A DNA stretch of 39,350 nt, taken from Barthelona sp. PAP020. Its lineage: Eukaryota > Metamonada: BaSk clade. The notes below the pieces were generated by a model, which searched no databases, was not told the origin of the DNA, and saw only the letters and a list, made by a program, of their open reading frames with translations. Below, piece after piece: positions 19,901-27,997 of the stretch (its first letter is position 1; every line of letters starts with the position of its first letter). Location of the stretch: assembly GCA_040182905.1 (NCBI GenBank), contig JARQWU010000068.1:1-39350 (forward strand). The letters run 5' to 3'. Position numbers and translations under genes: made by a program.

Positions 19901-22900
19901 TGTAAATACTGGATTAGGTACGTCATTCTTTGATTTATATTCTCAAGAAACAGAATTTTTGAAACATCTTAATGAAGATTTCGAACCAACTGCTGATCGC
20001 AGATTGCTTCCATCAAAAGTTAATAAAATGGGATTCCATGTTTTAAAACTTGACAGTGTAAATACATTGGAAGTAAATGAAGTTTTACATACCCTCATTA
20101 CAAATCAACTTATGTATATAAAGGGTATTCGTCACTACACTGAAAGAGTATTTTGGATTGTTGCTGATTCTTCAAAACATATTCAAAAACTCTCAAAAAG
20201 AAGTAAAGGTAGAACATTGTGTTTTAATATTGAACGTTCATTTACAATAAAAGATATTCAAAGATATATTGCTTTTTATCTTTCTCCAACACGTGGATAT
20301 CCTGATATTATTAGCACCACTCTTGTTAATCCTCTTTCAAAATTAATTCTAGATCTCAATAGTTTAATAAGAAATACATTGCATGATGAATATTTGTCTG
20401 CAAATATGCTTCAATCAGCTTATTTGCCCTTGTTTGTGACCCCATCTTATGCATTTTCTTCACTTTCAGATGTGTTTATTGTACTACAATCAATTTATCA
20501 ACTTATATACCAATATTATTCGAAGGACCTTGTCATGAAAATTCAGCAACAAATATTATCTGTTGCGAATCAATTAGATGTAGAAATTGATGAATTTTAT
20601 TTGATTCTCCCATGGAATATTTATAATTTGGATAAAAAAGACTATGAAGCAGAAATGATAACACATGATGAGTTGTGGAAATCGCTTCCATCGGAATTTT
20701 TGGAAAGTGTACCTAAAGCAATTCTGGGTGAAGTTATTGAATTTGTTTATAGTGTTGGATTCTTTTTACAAACTTCTTATTGTCATGCTGTGAATATCTT
20801 CTATAACACTGATGTTGAGATACCTTCATTGTTGGCTCGTGATGAACATTTTCAATACATTCGACAAATTTGTACGTTTATTGGTAGAAACTTGCTTCAG
20901 ATGGAACATCATTCATCTCCAACTGATGCTATTGATTGTTTGGAACAATTTGAAACTCCTTCAATTCTTTTGATTCGTGAAGAGGAATTGAGAATTTTAT
21001 CTGATGAGGAGTTGATTAGACTTGAAAAGATGATTGAACGTGATTCTGTGAGATACAAAGTTATTTTCTTTTTGGAAAAAGATTCTCCTTTGCAATTCCG
21101 TCTTCGCACAATTGTTACTTCTATTTATTCATCATCTTTCTTCATTGCTATTGATTTGCCAAATATGATCGAAGATTTTGATATCATTCAACCTATTGTT
21201 GAAGGGGTTTACAATAATTTTAAGACTATTCCTGGTTTGCAATCAGTTAATAGTGATGATTTATTTGATTTAGTGTTGTTTTCTGTTCAAAAAGTTATGA
21301 CTCTGCATCATAGCAATTCAAATGATAAGGTTTCAGCCGACACTATTGAGATGTTACGATTGCCTGATATTTTAACCATGGTTGATTATCAATCTGCAAC
21401 TGATATGTATCAACAGTTTGAAATAGAAGACAATCAAGTTGGTGAGACTCGCCAGAATGAAGAAAAGCGAGATAAACGAAAAAGAATAACCACCACAAAA
21501 CGTAGAACTTCTGCCACAGAACGCAAATCAAAGAGTAATTCAACAAGTATTTTGAAGTCTAAACTTGTAGCTTATGATGATTACAGCACTGAAAAGGAAT
21601 TTTTGGATGATATTGAAGAGTTTGTTGATGAACCATATTCTCAATCCATTTCTCCCTATCATTCAAAAGTTAATATTTCTGGTGTTAATTTTTATGGCTT
21701 GGTTGAAACTTTCAATCACTTTTTCCTTTTGTTTAAGAAAGTACGTACTCAATACTCAGAACGTCAGGAAAAACAAATCAATTTGCTACAGAATTTGACA
21801 TATTTGTCTGAGCAAGTTAATGCTCTTCAAACAAGAATTGACAACATAAATGAAGAAATTAAAGACAAAACCAATGTATTTGCTAATTGCAAAAATGAGC
21901 TTATTGAAGCATCTGCTGGTTTTGTCTCTCTATCTGAGGTAAATTCAGAAATTTCAAGGAAGTTCCCTGAGTTTAATGCAGAAGATTTATACATCAAAAC
22001 TCAAATAAATTTTGTTGAATCTGAATTAAAAACTGTTTTTAAACACATGAATCGTGTTCATTCTCGTCATGCAAATGAACTCAACAATATGATGAGCAGT
22101 ATTTCCACTTTATTTGTTGAAGATCGTTCATGGAATTTAGGACGTGATGTTTTACTCTTTTTCCTTCGTTTTTCTCAACAAAAAATTGATAAAGATTTGG
22201 ATGACACAAGTTTTGTGGAACTTTTTAATTCAATTGTAATTCAACCTGAAAATGACACATTCACCCAATTTTTAAAAGTTGCCACGACCAATCAAACACC
22301 ATGGAAACATTTGGAAGATTATGAAATCGAATTGCTCCAGGAATTAATCGATATTGGATCACAACCCCATTTCACTCCAGCAGAAATGTCGATTCGTATT
22401 CCTTCTTGTGTGCCACTTGTGCGACTTTTAAAAAGTACAGTTCAAGTTATTCAACTTGTCCTGCAATTGAAAGAAAAGCAAGATGCTTCTGTTTCTTTAA
22501 GAGAAATTCGTGATCAAGAAACAACAAGATTGGCTAATGTTACTCGTGAATTGCAATCACAAGAACAAAGAGTCAAAAATCTCAGTGGTGATCTTGAAAA
22601 ACATCTTCAAGAACTTGAAGAAAAGAAATTGGTCCATTCAGATTTATCTAAACAATACAAAGAACTTCATGCACTTCTTCAAGAGCTCACTGAAACTGTT
22701 GATGGAATTGCGGGAATGGAGCTTTCAATTAATGCATTAGCTGCCATTTCTTTGTATATGTTTATTATTGGATCTTTTGGTGTCACATTGAATCCCATCA
22801 ATCGCAAATCTTTTGATGATGACATCACCAAACGTATTACCAAAATATTCAATGTTAATCTTGAAGTTTCATTCTTGCTGTATTTTTGGAGGGAGTATTG

Positions 22901-25900
22901 GAGTGTGTTCTTCCAAAAACCCACTGTTTCTCATGAATTATTCAGAATTAAAGAAACTTCTTCGATGCTTTGTTTTATTCTTGCTGCTATTAGCACGTCT
23001 CTATCACCCACAATTTTTGTTGATCCAGACAATGTGAGTGACCAAACATTGAACATGTTTTTTGAAGATTTTATCGAACCCAAAAATATTGATGAATTAT
23101 TTCCATTGTTTAATCAAAGTAAGGTTATTAAACTGCAATCTGATATGATTATTGAGAATATTGTTGTTTTGCGAGAGATAATATTGGCTTTATTAGAAGC
23201 CCGCAAGACGAATCAAATTAAACGTGTGTATCTGAAAAGTGGGATTATGGTTTCCATTCGACCCCAAGTCATGATCGCTTTTATTGCCCATTCACGTTCT
23301 GACATGCTTCGTGTCAAAGCTGCATTTAGTAATCTTGGAAATTATGTTGCACCCACATTCTTTGTTATGGATTTGACAAAATCTCGACTTACTCTTGAAG
23401 AAGATCTTTTTAAAACTATTTTTACCATTGATGAAGGTACAGTTGGTGCTCAATTACGTAAATTTGGTAAAGGTATGGAAGATGCAGAAAAACTGAAGGC
23501 AGAATGTCATGAAAAAATGTTCAATTTAGTTTATCAATTGCAACAGTTCTATAATGATTTTAACAAGTCTGAAGAAACCATTTTAGAATTGAAACATCTC
23601 ACAAAAGCTTTATTAGGTGCTGAAGAAATGCGAGTTCAATATGCTAGCAATTTTGAGGAATTGGTTGTTTATCGTGATGCGTATCAATCATTGGCAAAGT
23701 TCTTTTCACATGTTTATATATATTATGAACGTTCTATTTCTATGGTCCATTCATTGCATTTGATAACGAAAGCTGAATATCATGAAATCCTTTCCACAAT
23801 GATTCAGCAAGCTGAACCTGCACCCATCGGCTCTAAAGCTCGTATCAGATCAATTTTAAGGTGTACTCCATTTTTAATTCAGTCTTTGCAATTGTCACTC
23901 ACACCAATTGAACGTTCACATCTGATTCAGTCAATCAGTATGCAAATTATAACAGGCAGATTATCAGGCGATGAGCTTTATGATATCTATCGTTTTGACA
24001 AAACCTTTTTCTCTGGGGATAGTTTTCCTTATGTTGAAGGTGTTGCAAGTAGTTTAAAGCTTCATTCTCGTGTGGTTGCAACATTATCTAATTTGTCTTC
24101 TCAATCATCAAACTGGAAATATTTGTATGATTGGATGATTGATAATGCAGAGACAGTTAACGAAATTGTTGCATTAAGTCAAAACGATGGACCATCAATT
24201 TCAATTAATGCTCAAATGTTGTATGATTTGTTACCTCATTTTGAAGAATCTAAGTACTCATTTATGCTTTCTATGGTTTTAAATGTTAACTGCATAATTA
24301 ATAATGGCGATCCAACATTTGGTTTCACATTACTTTTGAATTTTGTTGTTGACTTGTTAAATATCGAGGTTGGCACTATTGTTCCCTCAAACACTCACTT
24401 ATTACTCAATGTTTTTGCCAGAAAGGAAAGTGGTGTTGTTCAAACGTTGTTAGTTCAACGAAATACAATACCAGGTGTTGTTTTACTTGAAGGCGTTGCT
24501 CAACAACTTAAATATTCTTTTTCACTGTTTCCTGTTACATATTATCTTGAAAAGGGAAAAGATTCTATTGTTGAATTTGTTGGAAATTCTCACAACCGAG
24601 TTATTCTTGTGTGTGGGATTGACCTTCTCAGTCAAATTCAAATATCTGAGATGTTCGAAACATTTAAATCTCTCAAATCAAATGAAGTGTTTGTATTCTA
24701 CAATACCATTATTTCTAAAACAAATAAACTGTCTAATCCCAGGTACAATATATTTACTTTACGTTGTTTTATTGAAGAAACATTAAGTGCTCGTTTAGAT
24801 CTTGAAGACATCACAACTTTAAGCACGTTAAATGCTAAATCCACCATGTTTGAAAATAGTCAGGCTATTTCTGTTGCATTGGTGCTGATGAACTTCTTCC
24901 TTGAAGTTAACGCTCGTAATATAATTCCTTCATCGTATATGCTTCCTCCCACCATCCAAAATGCTGCCTTTGGAATCCATCTTTTACCTTCTCTTTTAAG
25001 AAGATTTGTGGAACCTTTGACCTTACAAGAGAATCCTAAAGCTTCTTGGGCAACAATCCGTCAAAGAATGATTAACAATTTACCTGTGTCTCAATCAATG
25101 GGTCATTTAGAAGAGTTATCATTGGTGGAAGAATTAATTGGTCCTCATATTTTGGATATTCTTGATGAAAATCCTGATCATTTTAATTTTGAAGCTATTT
25201 CAGCTTTTAGAGATACAATTTGTCCCTATGGACATTTGTCTCAAAATTTGTACAATGTGTCTTCAAATAAAAGAGTCGTAGTTTCCCCATTTGCTTCAAT
25301 TTCTACTGTAAAAACCTCCACACGTCTTGGATTTAAAGACATAACAAATGCAACTGTTCCTTCTTCATTAATATCATATTTCCCCAATGATTTGTTGTCA
25401 AAGAAATATGTTGCTCAAGTTCGAAACGTTTTGACTTCATTGAAAATTAAATTACCCCTTATTTTTAACACAAATGAAGTAAATTATGTTCGTGTTCAAT
25501 TTTCAGACAATATGATTCTTCAACAATTTGTGTTGGATGAAATTCATGCATTTAATTCAACAGTGAAAAGAATCAATAATGACATCACAAATTTGTTAAA
25601 GAATGGTTGTTTAGATTTTAACTCAACACTTTTCAGAAAATTATACTTTGGTTTCACTCCAATTCAATGGTTACCCGTGAATTCATATTCATATTATGAT
25701 ATCAAGGATGATATACCATTAGCAATTCTGAACCAAATATTGAAAGCTTCGTATGAACAAATCTGTTCATGGATTGGACGTCATTCCATCTCAGAGATTG
25801 ACCTGTCTCTTATCAACGATTTTGAAAATTTTGTTTTCACCATTCAAAATATTCTATCATCCAACTCAGCAAATCTATTAGATCATGAACTAAAATTCTC

Positions 25901-26294
25901 TTTGGCTCAAATTTCCGAAAATGATCCTTCAACCCTCAGGATATCTGGTATTCAATTGCCTCCTGGAGTTGTTTATGAACCTGTTGGTTCTTTATTGCGA
26001 AAGCCAAATGAATCTGAATCAACTCTTTCTCACACCGATATTTCTTTGACACTATTTCTTTCCAAAAAAACAAGTGCCCTTCAATCTATGGTCAATATTT
26101 TCTCAGATAAGAATAAAATATACAACGCACCATTGGTGATTGGCCGACAAAAAACAGACTTTTATGTTAACTTTGCAACAGAAGATGTTCCCAGAACTTG
26201 GTATGCTAGTGGACTTAAAGTAATGTCAAGGCACAGTTCTTTTTCTTTGATGGAATCAAGAAAAAATAGCTTCAAACCCAATTTGAAAGAATAA
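10905..26294 (+). CDS. Dynein heavy-chain-like protein with degenerate AAA modules
   Basis: This is a 5129-aa single-exon dynein heavy-chain relative. The tail has DHC_N1 (from about 203; GPRSEYAFWSLRFAQLSSL is typical). An IQ motif lies at 1318-1328 and a linker-like block at about 1865-1887. The AAA1 region is recognisable, but its P-loop position (2172-2183) reads ILSDKDPSFPS and its Walker B reads WLMFENF (2224-2230), with Asn for the catalytic Glu. AAA2 keeps a perfect P-loop GPSRSGKST (2585-2593). AAA3 retains only GKSS (2992-2995), and AAA4 shows none. A Lys/Arg-rich insert (about 3519-3549) precedes the stalk coiled coils (3603-3670, 3846-3929), which flank an MTBD remnant with HFTPAEM. 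AAA5 (3938 on) and AAA6-like parts follow. It is probably a non-motile structural dynein, perhaps DNHD1-like. An AATAAA overlaps the stop. Confidence 0.85.
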   Translation: MSSDSRLKWVVSKLKVMLCENEPRYLVAMLKQASIMPEIERFLNNRTPSLIYILVRHIPCTVVVSDSDVYEDKEISLPYTLELLSNSSRIDTNGIYFAKKFPVRITDDNIESQVLFGQLSSRPLESLKLLLREVFVPLLVSEHQDMEKEVSNDLKNIKKDNNNAIIEELNTFSVTLTENLENIHKNPYLQQPPSDFDIDPKNPNPMLPKSVIITCESLIHQWIDVIEPLVSSPNLTNERLLMGDPGPRSEYAFWSLRFAQLSSLQQQLRTRPMRGVLAALGVGKSMELKSWRVMESKLAESVSVAKDSEKYLGMLNRILNPLYGKTPSFKGIMDNFTQLFDILKNIYENCKFYKDEAEFIVLFQKIMFQILKFSKIVLFESDVFYFSQLLKIRSIEDSIVLLEKIEEFCRRFKFHYDQSKSQSMMSDGKLFKFDELVVFKQLEIFLEAHSYLSNLLKCFSIYSEIMPNFSLVLQSISLNQGEFDNFNELLQELVDCITNLEKLNMDPLDLYHSLFKSHYIKFVHSLSGFEARLIQLLPSFFNKPGNSDISNRMQIVLKFYRLAERDNLRSIIEEEANNIVILFEELLDEIERDYARHKDAPPIGRDTPPVAGRLMWCETLLKRLEMPMEKFILVKECGLVSNRQSKGVISKYNKLITIIVQYQTMFHYGWAKDVSELKRGLNSTLFVRSDDGDLRSAFKDSLLALIREARYISRTDQNQLPPIAFQILGQQRRYLGYRDQILCVLDRRMQVLFSVQNIYKLLFTQLNDLEIALKPGHDILTWNSMNIDVFLSNVHLILNKIETLTNTVNKTISESIYSPLYSTASLKLINLSSNHTQCSLPLTSFLDKQYECVEQHVIDFGDMLNKLQDSFNHIKHEVMTNSINTIPDETKVDDSLLELKDNLIREISSLLFHIILSSLEEFYNFVFEKIQTKDFSLCSIDLMFSAPYIKPVVRFEQIWGDILKLVHLILDFPKRFSDSSFFGETEEFFSFQLNKFGELTKVQCQSNKIHRQIISNPRIHKLLFKFRKLHQIISDNMDDICVDLQDQFSWLCNNDFSGLQVSDNLSMTIFAFEKQFQQFAKYHQVIVDLDTFVPIKSSPNFLCVNLSKLKEALLSELQIWKVSYSRPLRLLIKDRLISVINTCGQFLSAFSTNVTALENYHEMYQFILNLKERSTELELEISEIRSVYSMLTSYGVGIPPEAFSKAGEFQIKYLEGVTNQEYRTPLDLFNSTQFMEEAGLDFAETESYFTENEIMSNFMGSTTSLGSAFSHKTSQSKISTLSGSVYEDTIGSNEGRIFDPASLDPRTFKMVEQHIIVIQSCWRGYLVREELKMDKLKFFNDFDDTDLLDEIKTEVDDDKIDQEDVIIEEERQKKDKKLQNPLNDNKNTKTDAFEALLLATMSQVWQSVMDNMSSTELQLKQATPELMAFVQQREKQLQVDLTRISSDLDARGILDSSLTIQESLNRFGEFERSIDIIEENVKVYELGSRLFFLPSFKGMKELNRVRQILSQTSLLVSIFNRSRTFFEQLCETRYNNIDLKQATSEITELKSILNEANPESQRSSLVAETSQYIKQLETLVPLVEMLYGVKLMTHHWQCLLVSALKLNSQKNQDMQSSVAVGKSFIHLNNIQTVSVDLDQLTIGDLVKYHVFESGELISYIVELANRDNLADEWLKHFRDFWRSRLFKITDGASRMFDTKQIHDLLEQLETDSSKCKSLIISISDLNDSRDSLISVADFSSNGEVVGNLSLSLKAVKVITDVLTSLLTIQSRIDRLSIVIKRAIGASPILRERFSSLLEAWRDVDNLWSALLNQVDKVEKRMIDFCFDSFVVVVEPCRVVSILLDRLSESVDPKQLDFHEFFLHCRLENPRLFMLTDDELLSCLAGALADSPFISDKVVQSIFPGFDSFVFDRIDQTKVVQLRSKCGELLPLCRPVQLFRANQDEDMSQTTAIIALNSVVETMQETVLQLLINAFDGLSNSSSYSLLDHYPSQMATVAERLKFSGDIKSIAKLKRAGKEKSVGDELFHQIVSYVNVLSQPLLNQFGTAGISLNENELGFPSKLHLHKTKQLLSVVIQHRDFLERFLNTKVIRSENTELQGILLYNLDLRKPLIQVSLGNDGPFPYGNEFISAPISRFERGISGSFIETPIFTTGIMEDLEGIAASLSGNQIGTILSDKDPSFPSRSVQIFANLLGRPFYTYFLEIQPPVSVLCNLICGAVIGGSWLMFENFDRLPKSARVAIYPLISEVYNSILNEKPNVQPFGFFEPLSISNAFSFFISLSDAVENSSDFSLEIQKYLRPVRLNAPKFEEVIAFYTHSCGFSDNSDISNKILKVFKLLELHFNRPFVISHLRDVLSFMEATGKVFASNGYRKTVSNTRQRSAFSTEVKIAISALINCLGGQFSRSNTDKVENEIIVQYFGNPQPMNIEIKTSREQVKKVGKKGRTPARQPKEVLILNEEPKFFSEFAAFKHILQSVFDVDGSQLSSYSCHFNPYLLHANSDSFLLNNAKYIELHRKYWSDETKDSSFEPFFKHDVSVDVVNLNIFKVYQECWKKMELSQFTPSFMESLNSFVTLSEFNNTFCIAGPSRSGKSTFIKIASRVFEKITQKTVHCENFSFSSIARLINLNFDSIFGLATEDNVVGELSQIIDRANESDDIFFISFDCEDVDNELFSSSSYLLKFFESLYNRSSVFCNSDGRFINLAKNCFLFLETDDDKLENQKEILEIFKLIHLDDASVNWTQILNDFLNKLEERQKKQKNTKSYALTYETNVSTASSLKQLFDKFFENAYTVVFSQQSPNKIQSTLVPNRIQCIENIVTILASVLHSLIGPSSPFLLPLPPHITERVFLYSLLWGMGSGLTEFSRSIFSSQLFKHVKICGLPQQYIKALETYLQINDINDIDPSTLPEFTPFDFILDDATGEWVFLDKITADPPVPPTIDRGGKFYDLEKLVVQSRSSLGLEKLIQLLLNALGSSLLSRMPKILVSSLEGALGKSSFLSDVNTGLGTSFFDLYSQETEFLKHLNEDFEPTADRRLLPSKVNKMGFHVLKLDSVNTLEVNEVLHTLITNQLMYIKGIRHYTERVFWIVADSSKHIQKLSKRSKGRTLCFNIERSFTIKDIQRYIAFYLSPTRGYPDIISTTLVNPLSKLILDLNSLIRNTLHDEYLSANMLQSAYLPLFVTPSYAFSSLSDVFIVLQSIYQLIYQYYSKDLVMKIQQQILSVANQLDVEIDEFYLILPWNIYNLDKKDYEAEMITHDELWKSLPSEFLESVPKAILGEVIEFVYSVGFFLQTSYCHAVNIFYNTDVEIPSLLARDEHFQYIRQICTFIGRNLLQMEHHSSPTDAIDCLEQFETPSILLIREEELRILSDEELIRLEKMIERDSVRYKVIFFLEKDSPLQFRLRTIVTSIYSSSFFIAIDLPNMIEDFDIIQPIVEGVYNNFKTIPGLQSVNSDDLFDLVLFSVQKVMTLHHSNSNDKVSADTIEMLRLPDILTMVDYQSATDMYQQFEIEDNQVGETRQNEEKRDKRKRITTTKRRTSATERKSKSNSTSILKSKLVAYDDYSTEKEFLDDIEEFVDEPYSQSISPYHSKVNISGVNFYGLVETFNHFFLLFKKVRTQYSERQEKQINLLQNLTYLSEQVNALQTRIDNINEEIKDKTNVFANCKNELIEASAGFVSLSEVNSEISRKFPEFNAEDLYIKTQINFVESELKTVFKHMNRVHSRHANELNNMMSSISTLFVEDRSWNLGRDVLLFFLRFSQQKIDKDLDDTSFVELFNSIVIQPENDTFTQFLKVATTNQTPWKHLEDYEIELLQELIDIGSQPHFTPAEMSIRIPSCVPLVRLLKSTVQVIQLVLQLKEKQDASVSLREIRDQETTRLANVTRELQSQEQRVKNLSGDLEKHLQELEEKKLVHSDLSKQYKELHALLQELTETVDGIAGMELSINALAAISLYMFIIGSFGVTLNPINRKSFDDDITKRITKIFNVNLEVSFLLYFWREYWSVFFQKPTVSHELFRIKETSSMLCFILAAISTSLSPTIFVDPDNVSDQTLNMFFEDFIEPKNIDELFPLFNQSKVIKLQSDMIIENIVVLREIILALLEARKTNQIKRVYLKSGIMVSIRPQVMIAFIAHSRSDMLRVKAAFSNLGNYVAPTFFVMDLTKSRLTLEEDLFKTIFTIDEGTVGAQLRKFGKGMEDAEKLKAECHEKMFNLVYQLQQFYNDFNKSEETILELKHLTKALLGAEEMRVQYASNFEELVVYRDAYQSLAKFFSHVYIYYERSISMVHSLHLITKAEYHEILSTMIQQAEPAPIGSKARIRSILRCTPFLIQSLQLSLTPIERSHLIQSISMQIITGRLSGDELYDIYRFDKTFFSGDSFPYVEGVASSLKLHSRVVATLSNLSSQSSNWKYLYDWMIDNAETVNEIVALSQNDGPSISINAQMLYDLLPHFEESKYSFMLSMVLNVNCIINNGDPTFGFTLLLNFVVDLLNIEVGTIVPSNTHLLLNVFARKESGVVQTLLVQRNTIPGVVLLEGVAQQLKYSFSLFPVTYYLEKGKDSIVEFVGNSHNRVILVCGIDLLSQIQISEMFETFKSLKSNEVFVFYNTIISKTNKLSNPRYNIFTLRCFIEETLSARLDLEDITTLSTLNAKSTMFENSQAISVALVLMNFFLEVNARNIIPSSYMLPPTIQNAAFGIHLLPSLLRRFVEPLTLQENPKASWATIRQRMINNLPVSQSMGHLEELSLVEELIGPHILDILDENPDHFNFEAISAFRDTICPYGHLSQNLYNVSSNKRVVVSPFASISTVKTSTRLGFKDITNATVPSSLISYFPNDLLSKKYVAQVRNVLTSLKIKLPLIFNTNEVNYVRVQFSDNMILQQFVLDEIHAFNSTVKRINNDITNLLKNGCLDFNSTLFRKLYFGFTPIQWLPVNSYSYYDIKDDIPLAILNQILKASYEQICSWIGRHSISEIDLSLINDFENFVFTIQNILSSNSANLLDHELKFSLAQISENDPSTLRISGIQLPPGVVYEPVGSLLRKPNESESTLSHTDISLTLFLSKKTSALQSMVNIFSDKNKIYNAPLVIGRQKTDFYVNFATEDVPRTWYASGLKVMSRHSSFSLMESRKNSFKPNLKE

Positions 26295-26295
26295 A
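26290..26295 (+). terminator. AATAAA overlapping the dynein-like stop codon
   Basis: The sequence GAATAAAACTAAGAATAAAAC places AATAAA across the TAA stop, with a second copy about 11 nt on. If used, the 3' UTR would be only tens of bases. A coincidence is possible, because Glu-stop spells GAATAA. Confidence 0.3.
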
Positions 26296-26642
26296 ACTAA
26301 GAATAAAACTAAAATTTGGAATCTTTTCTTTGTAAACAACATTCTTTTTACAGGTTTATTTATTTTTATTTATTTGTCCAAACTTTTCATATTGGAAAAA
26401 TTGATCTTCAAAACAAATTGATGTGAATTCTTTGACGATTTAGAAAATCAAAATTTTCAAATGACCTCAGATTATCCTTTTATCGTTTCATTTTCAATTT
26501 AAACACGAAAAGTAATTTGTCAAAAAAAACCAAGAAAATTGGAAAATACTATTTATAAATACAACGTCTTTCAGATAAAACAGCAAAAATTGGTGTTGCT
26601 TCATACTGAAAACAAAAACTATTAATATTGACTAAATTAATT
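26296..26642. other. Convergent intergenic region
   Basis: About 350 bp of AT-rich DNA between two converging genes. It contains T-rich and A-rich stretches and TTTATTTATTTTTATTTATTT near 26356. I see no ORF with recognisable product, no tRNA and no clear snRNA. It probably holds the two 3' UTRs. Confidence 0.4.
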
Positions 26643-27626
26643 CTAATTGAAACTTCCAAAATCATCATCAATATTTTCCAACTTCTGGTCTAAATGTAAA
26701 AAGATCATATCAAATGCAAGTTCACCATCTCCCCATCCTAAGAAAAAGGCTTCAACATCATCATCTTCGGAAATAACTTCATCATCCAAGTCATTCCACA
26801 AAGTTTCATTTTCATCATATCCACTACCTTTTCTTGGTGGCTCTATCATCATATTTGGTGCCATTTGCATCATTAATTGGTCATTAAATACCATTAAAGG
26901 CTGTTGTGGATGCATCTGTGCAATATACATAGGATTGAATGATTGCATGAAATTAGGAGAATATCCATTGAAATAAACATATGAGGGAGCTTCAGGAGTT
27001 GTTGGTTGAATAATTCTGTTGGCTTGTTCATTGAGCATAAGAGCATAGGAAGGAAAATTTTTCAATTCTTCAGTCAATTCTGGTCCTTCATCTTTAACTT
27101 CAGATACTAACATGTCTCTCATCATAGGATTAACATTCATTTTAACGGAAGAAAACGCATTGTCAATATCTGCCTGAGAAGGTATTTCAATCATGTTGTT
27201 TGACATATCAATAGCTCGTGAAAGAAATTGGGCAGCAAAACGCTGATATTCAGCCTCTGTGTTTTCAAAAAATAAGTCAAATGAAGTTCCAGGTTGATGT
27301 AACCATTCATTTAAATTATCATACTTAGGAATTAAATGTAAATAAGGTTTCATACGTGAAACTTCCCTACAAGCTCCTCTTTTTCGACGATTCATAAACC
27401 AATGTTTTATTTTGGGTGGAGGGACAGAAAACCTGTCACCCAAAACTTTGTACAAACTCGAAGCAAAATTTTTAGCCCTAGAAAGTCTTTGTTCAGGCAA
27501 ACAACGATAAATGAACTCCATAAATAGAAGTTGATGTGGTTGGGGTTTCCAATAACTTTTGCGATTATTAGCACCCTTTCCACCTTTTGTTTCTTCAATG
27601 TAATTCGAAGTTGTGGGAATAGTCAT
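26643..27626 (-). CDS. Atypical homeodomain-like transcription factor
   Basis: Residues about 26-86 resemble a homeodomain. Helix 1 is around QLLFMEFIYR and helix 2 around SRAKNFASSLYKVLG. Helix 3 is KIKHWFMNRRKRG, with the invariant Trp76, Phe77, Asn79 and Arg81 (homeodomain W48, F49, N51, R53) that contact DNA. The stretch before helix 3 is about eight residues longer than in a standard 60-aa domain. The rest is Met/Gln/Asn/Pro-rich, with an acidic C-terminal segment (ISEDDDVEAF) that could be an activation region. The start is placed at 27626 (327 aa), because it follows a T-tract; an in-frame ATG at 27653 would add nine hydrophobic residues. Target genes are unknown. Homeodomain-like is likely but not certain. 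Confidence 0.65.
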   Translation of the reverse strand: MTIPTTSNYIEETKGGKGANNRKSYWKPQPHQLLFMEFIYRCLPEQRLSRAKNFASSLYKVLGDRFSVPPPKIKHWFMNRRKRGACREVSRMKPYLHLIPKYDNLNEWLHQPGTSFDLFFENTEAEYQRFAAQFLSRAIDMSNNMIEIPSQADIDNAFSSVKMNVNPMMRDMLVSEVKDEGPELTEELKNFPSYALMLNEQANRIIQPTTPEAPSYVYFNGYSPNFMQSFNPMYIAQMHPQQPLMVFNDQLMMQMAPNMMIEPPRKGSGYDENETLWNDLDDEVISEDDDVEAFFLGWGDGELAFDMIFLHLDQKLENIDDDFGSFN

Positions 27627-27997
27627 TGAAACAAATAAAAAAATGATTGTCATTTTTTTAGGTCACAATAATTCATTTGTTTTCTTTTTATTTTCATTAT
27701 ATTAGTGCCCCAAAGCACTACATTTAATACAGGAAATTGGAAAAAGGAAGATTTTTTTAAAGTTTAATTCTCCTTCACAAAAAATTTTTTTTTTAAATGA
27801 GCTCGATGTATCACGGTTTGCACACTTTTTTTTTGGTAAATATTGACAGAGAATCACTATATGCCTAAAAATTAATAATCAACTTTCTAACTGTTATGAA
27901 CTCGCAGCTTTTTTTTATGAAAAATCTTTTCAAGTTGAGTTGCTGGTAAAAGAAAGAATGGAAGAGCTCACAAATTCTGGATTTTTTTTTTTTTATT
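27627..27997. other. Divergent intergenic region with small hairpin
   Basis: About 370 bp separate the homeodomain-like and NudC starts. It includes a 6-bp hairpin with a 6-nt loop (27703-27720, TAGTGC-CCCAAA-GCACTA), several long T-tracts, and a TTCTAAC...GCAG stretch (27885-27907) resembling an intron end but with no coding exon upstream. A 13-T run lies just before the NudC start (27982-27994). It presumably carries two promoters; no gene is seen. Confidence 0.4.

Noticed and set aside
8077-26294. Functional link between the EF-hand genes and the IQ-bearing dynein-like gene because they are close
   Set aside because: Several unrelated genes lie between; proximity alone is not evidence, so it is kept only as a test idea.
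27627-27653. Longer start for the homeodomain-like protein
   Set aside because: The nine additional residues are encoded by the T-tract that normally lies upstream of starts here.
27885-27907. Intron-like end TTCTAAC...GCAG upstream of NudC
   Set aside because: NudC already has a complete N terminus at 27998, and no coding exon with a 5' splice site is visible upstream.
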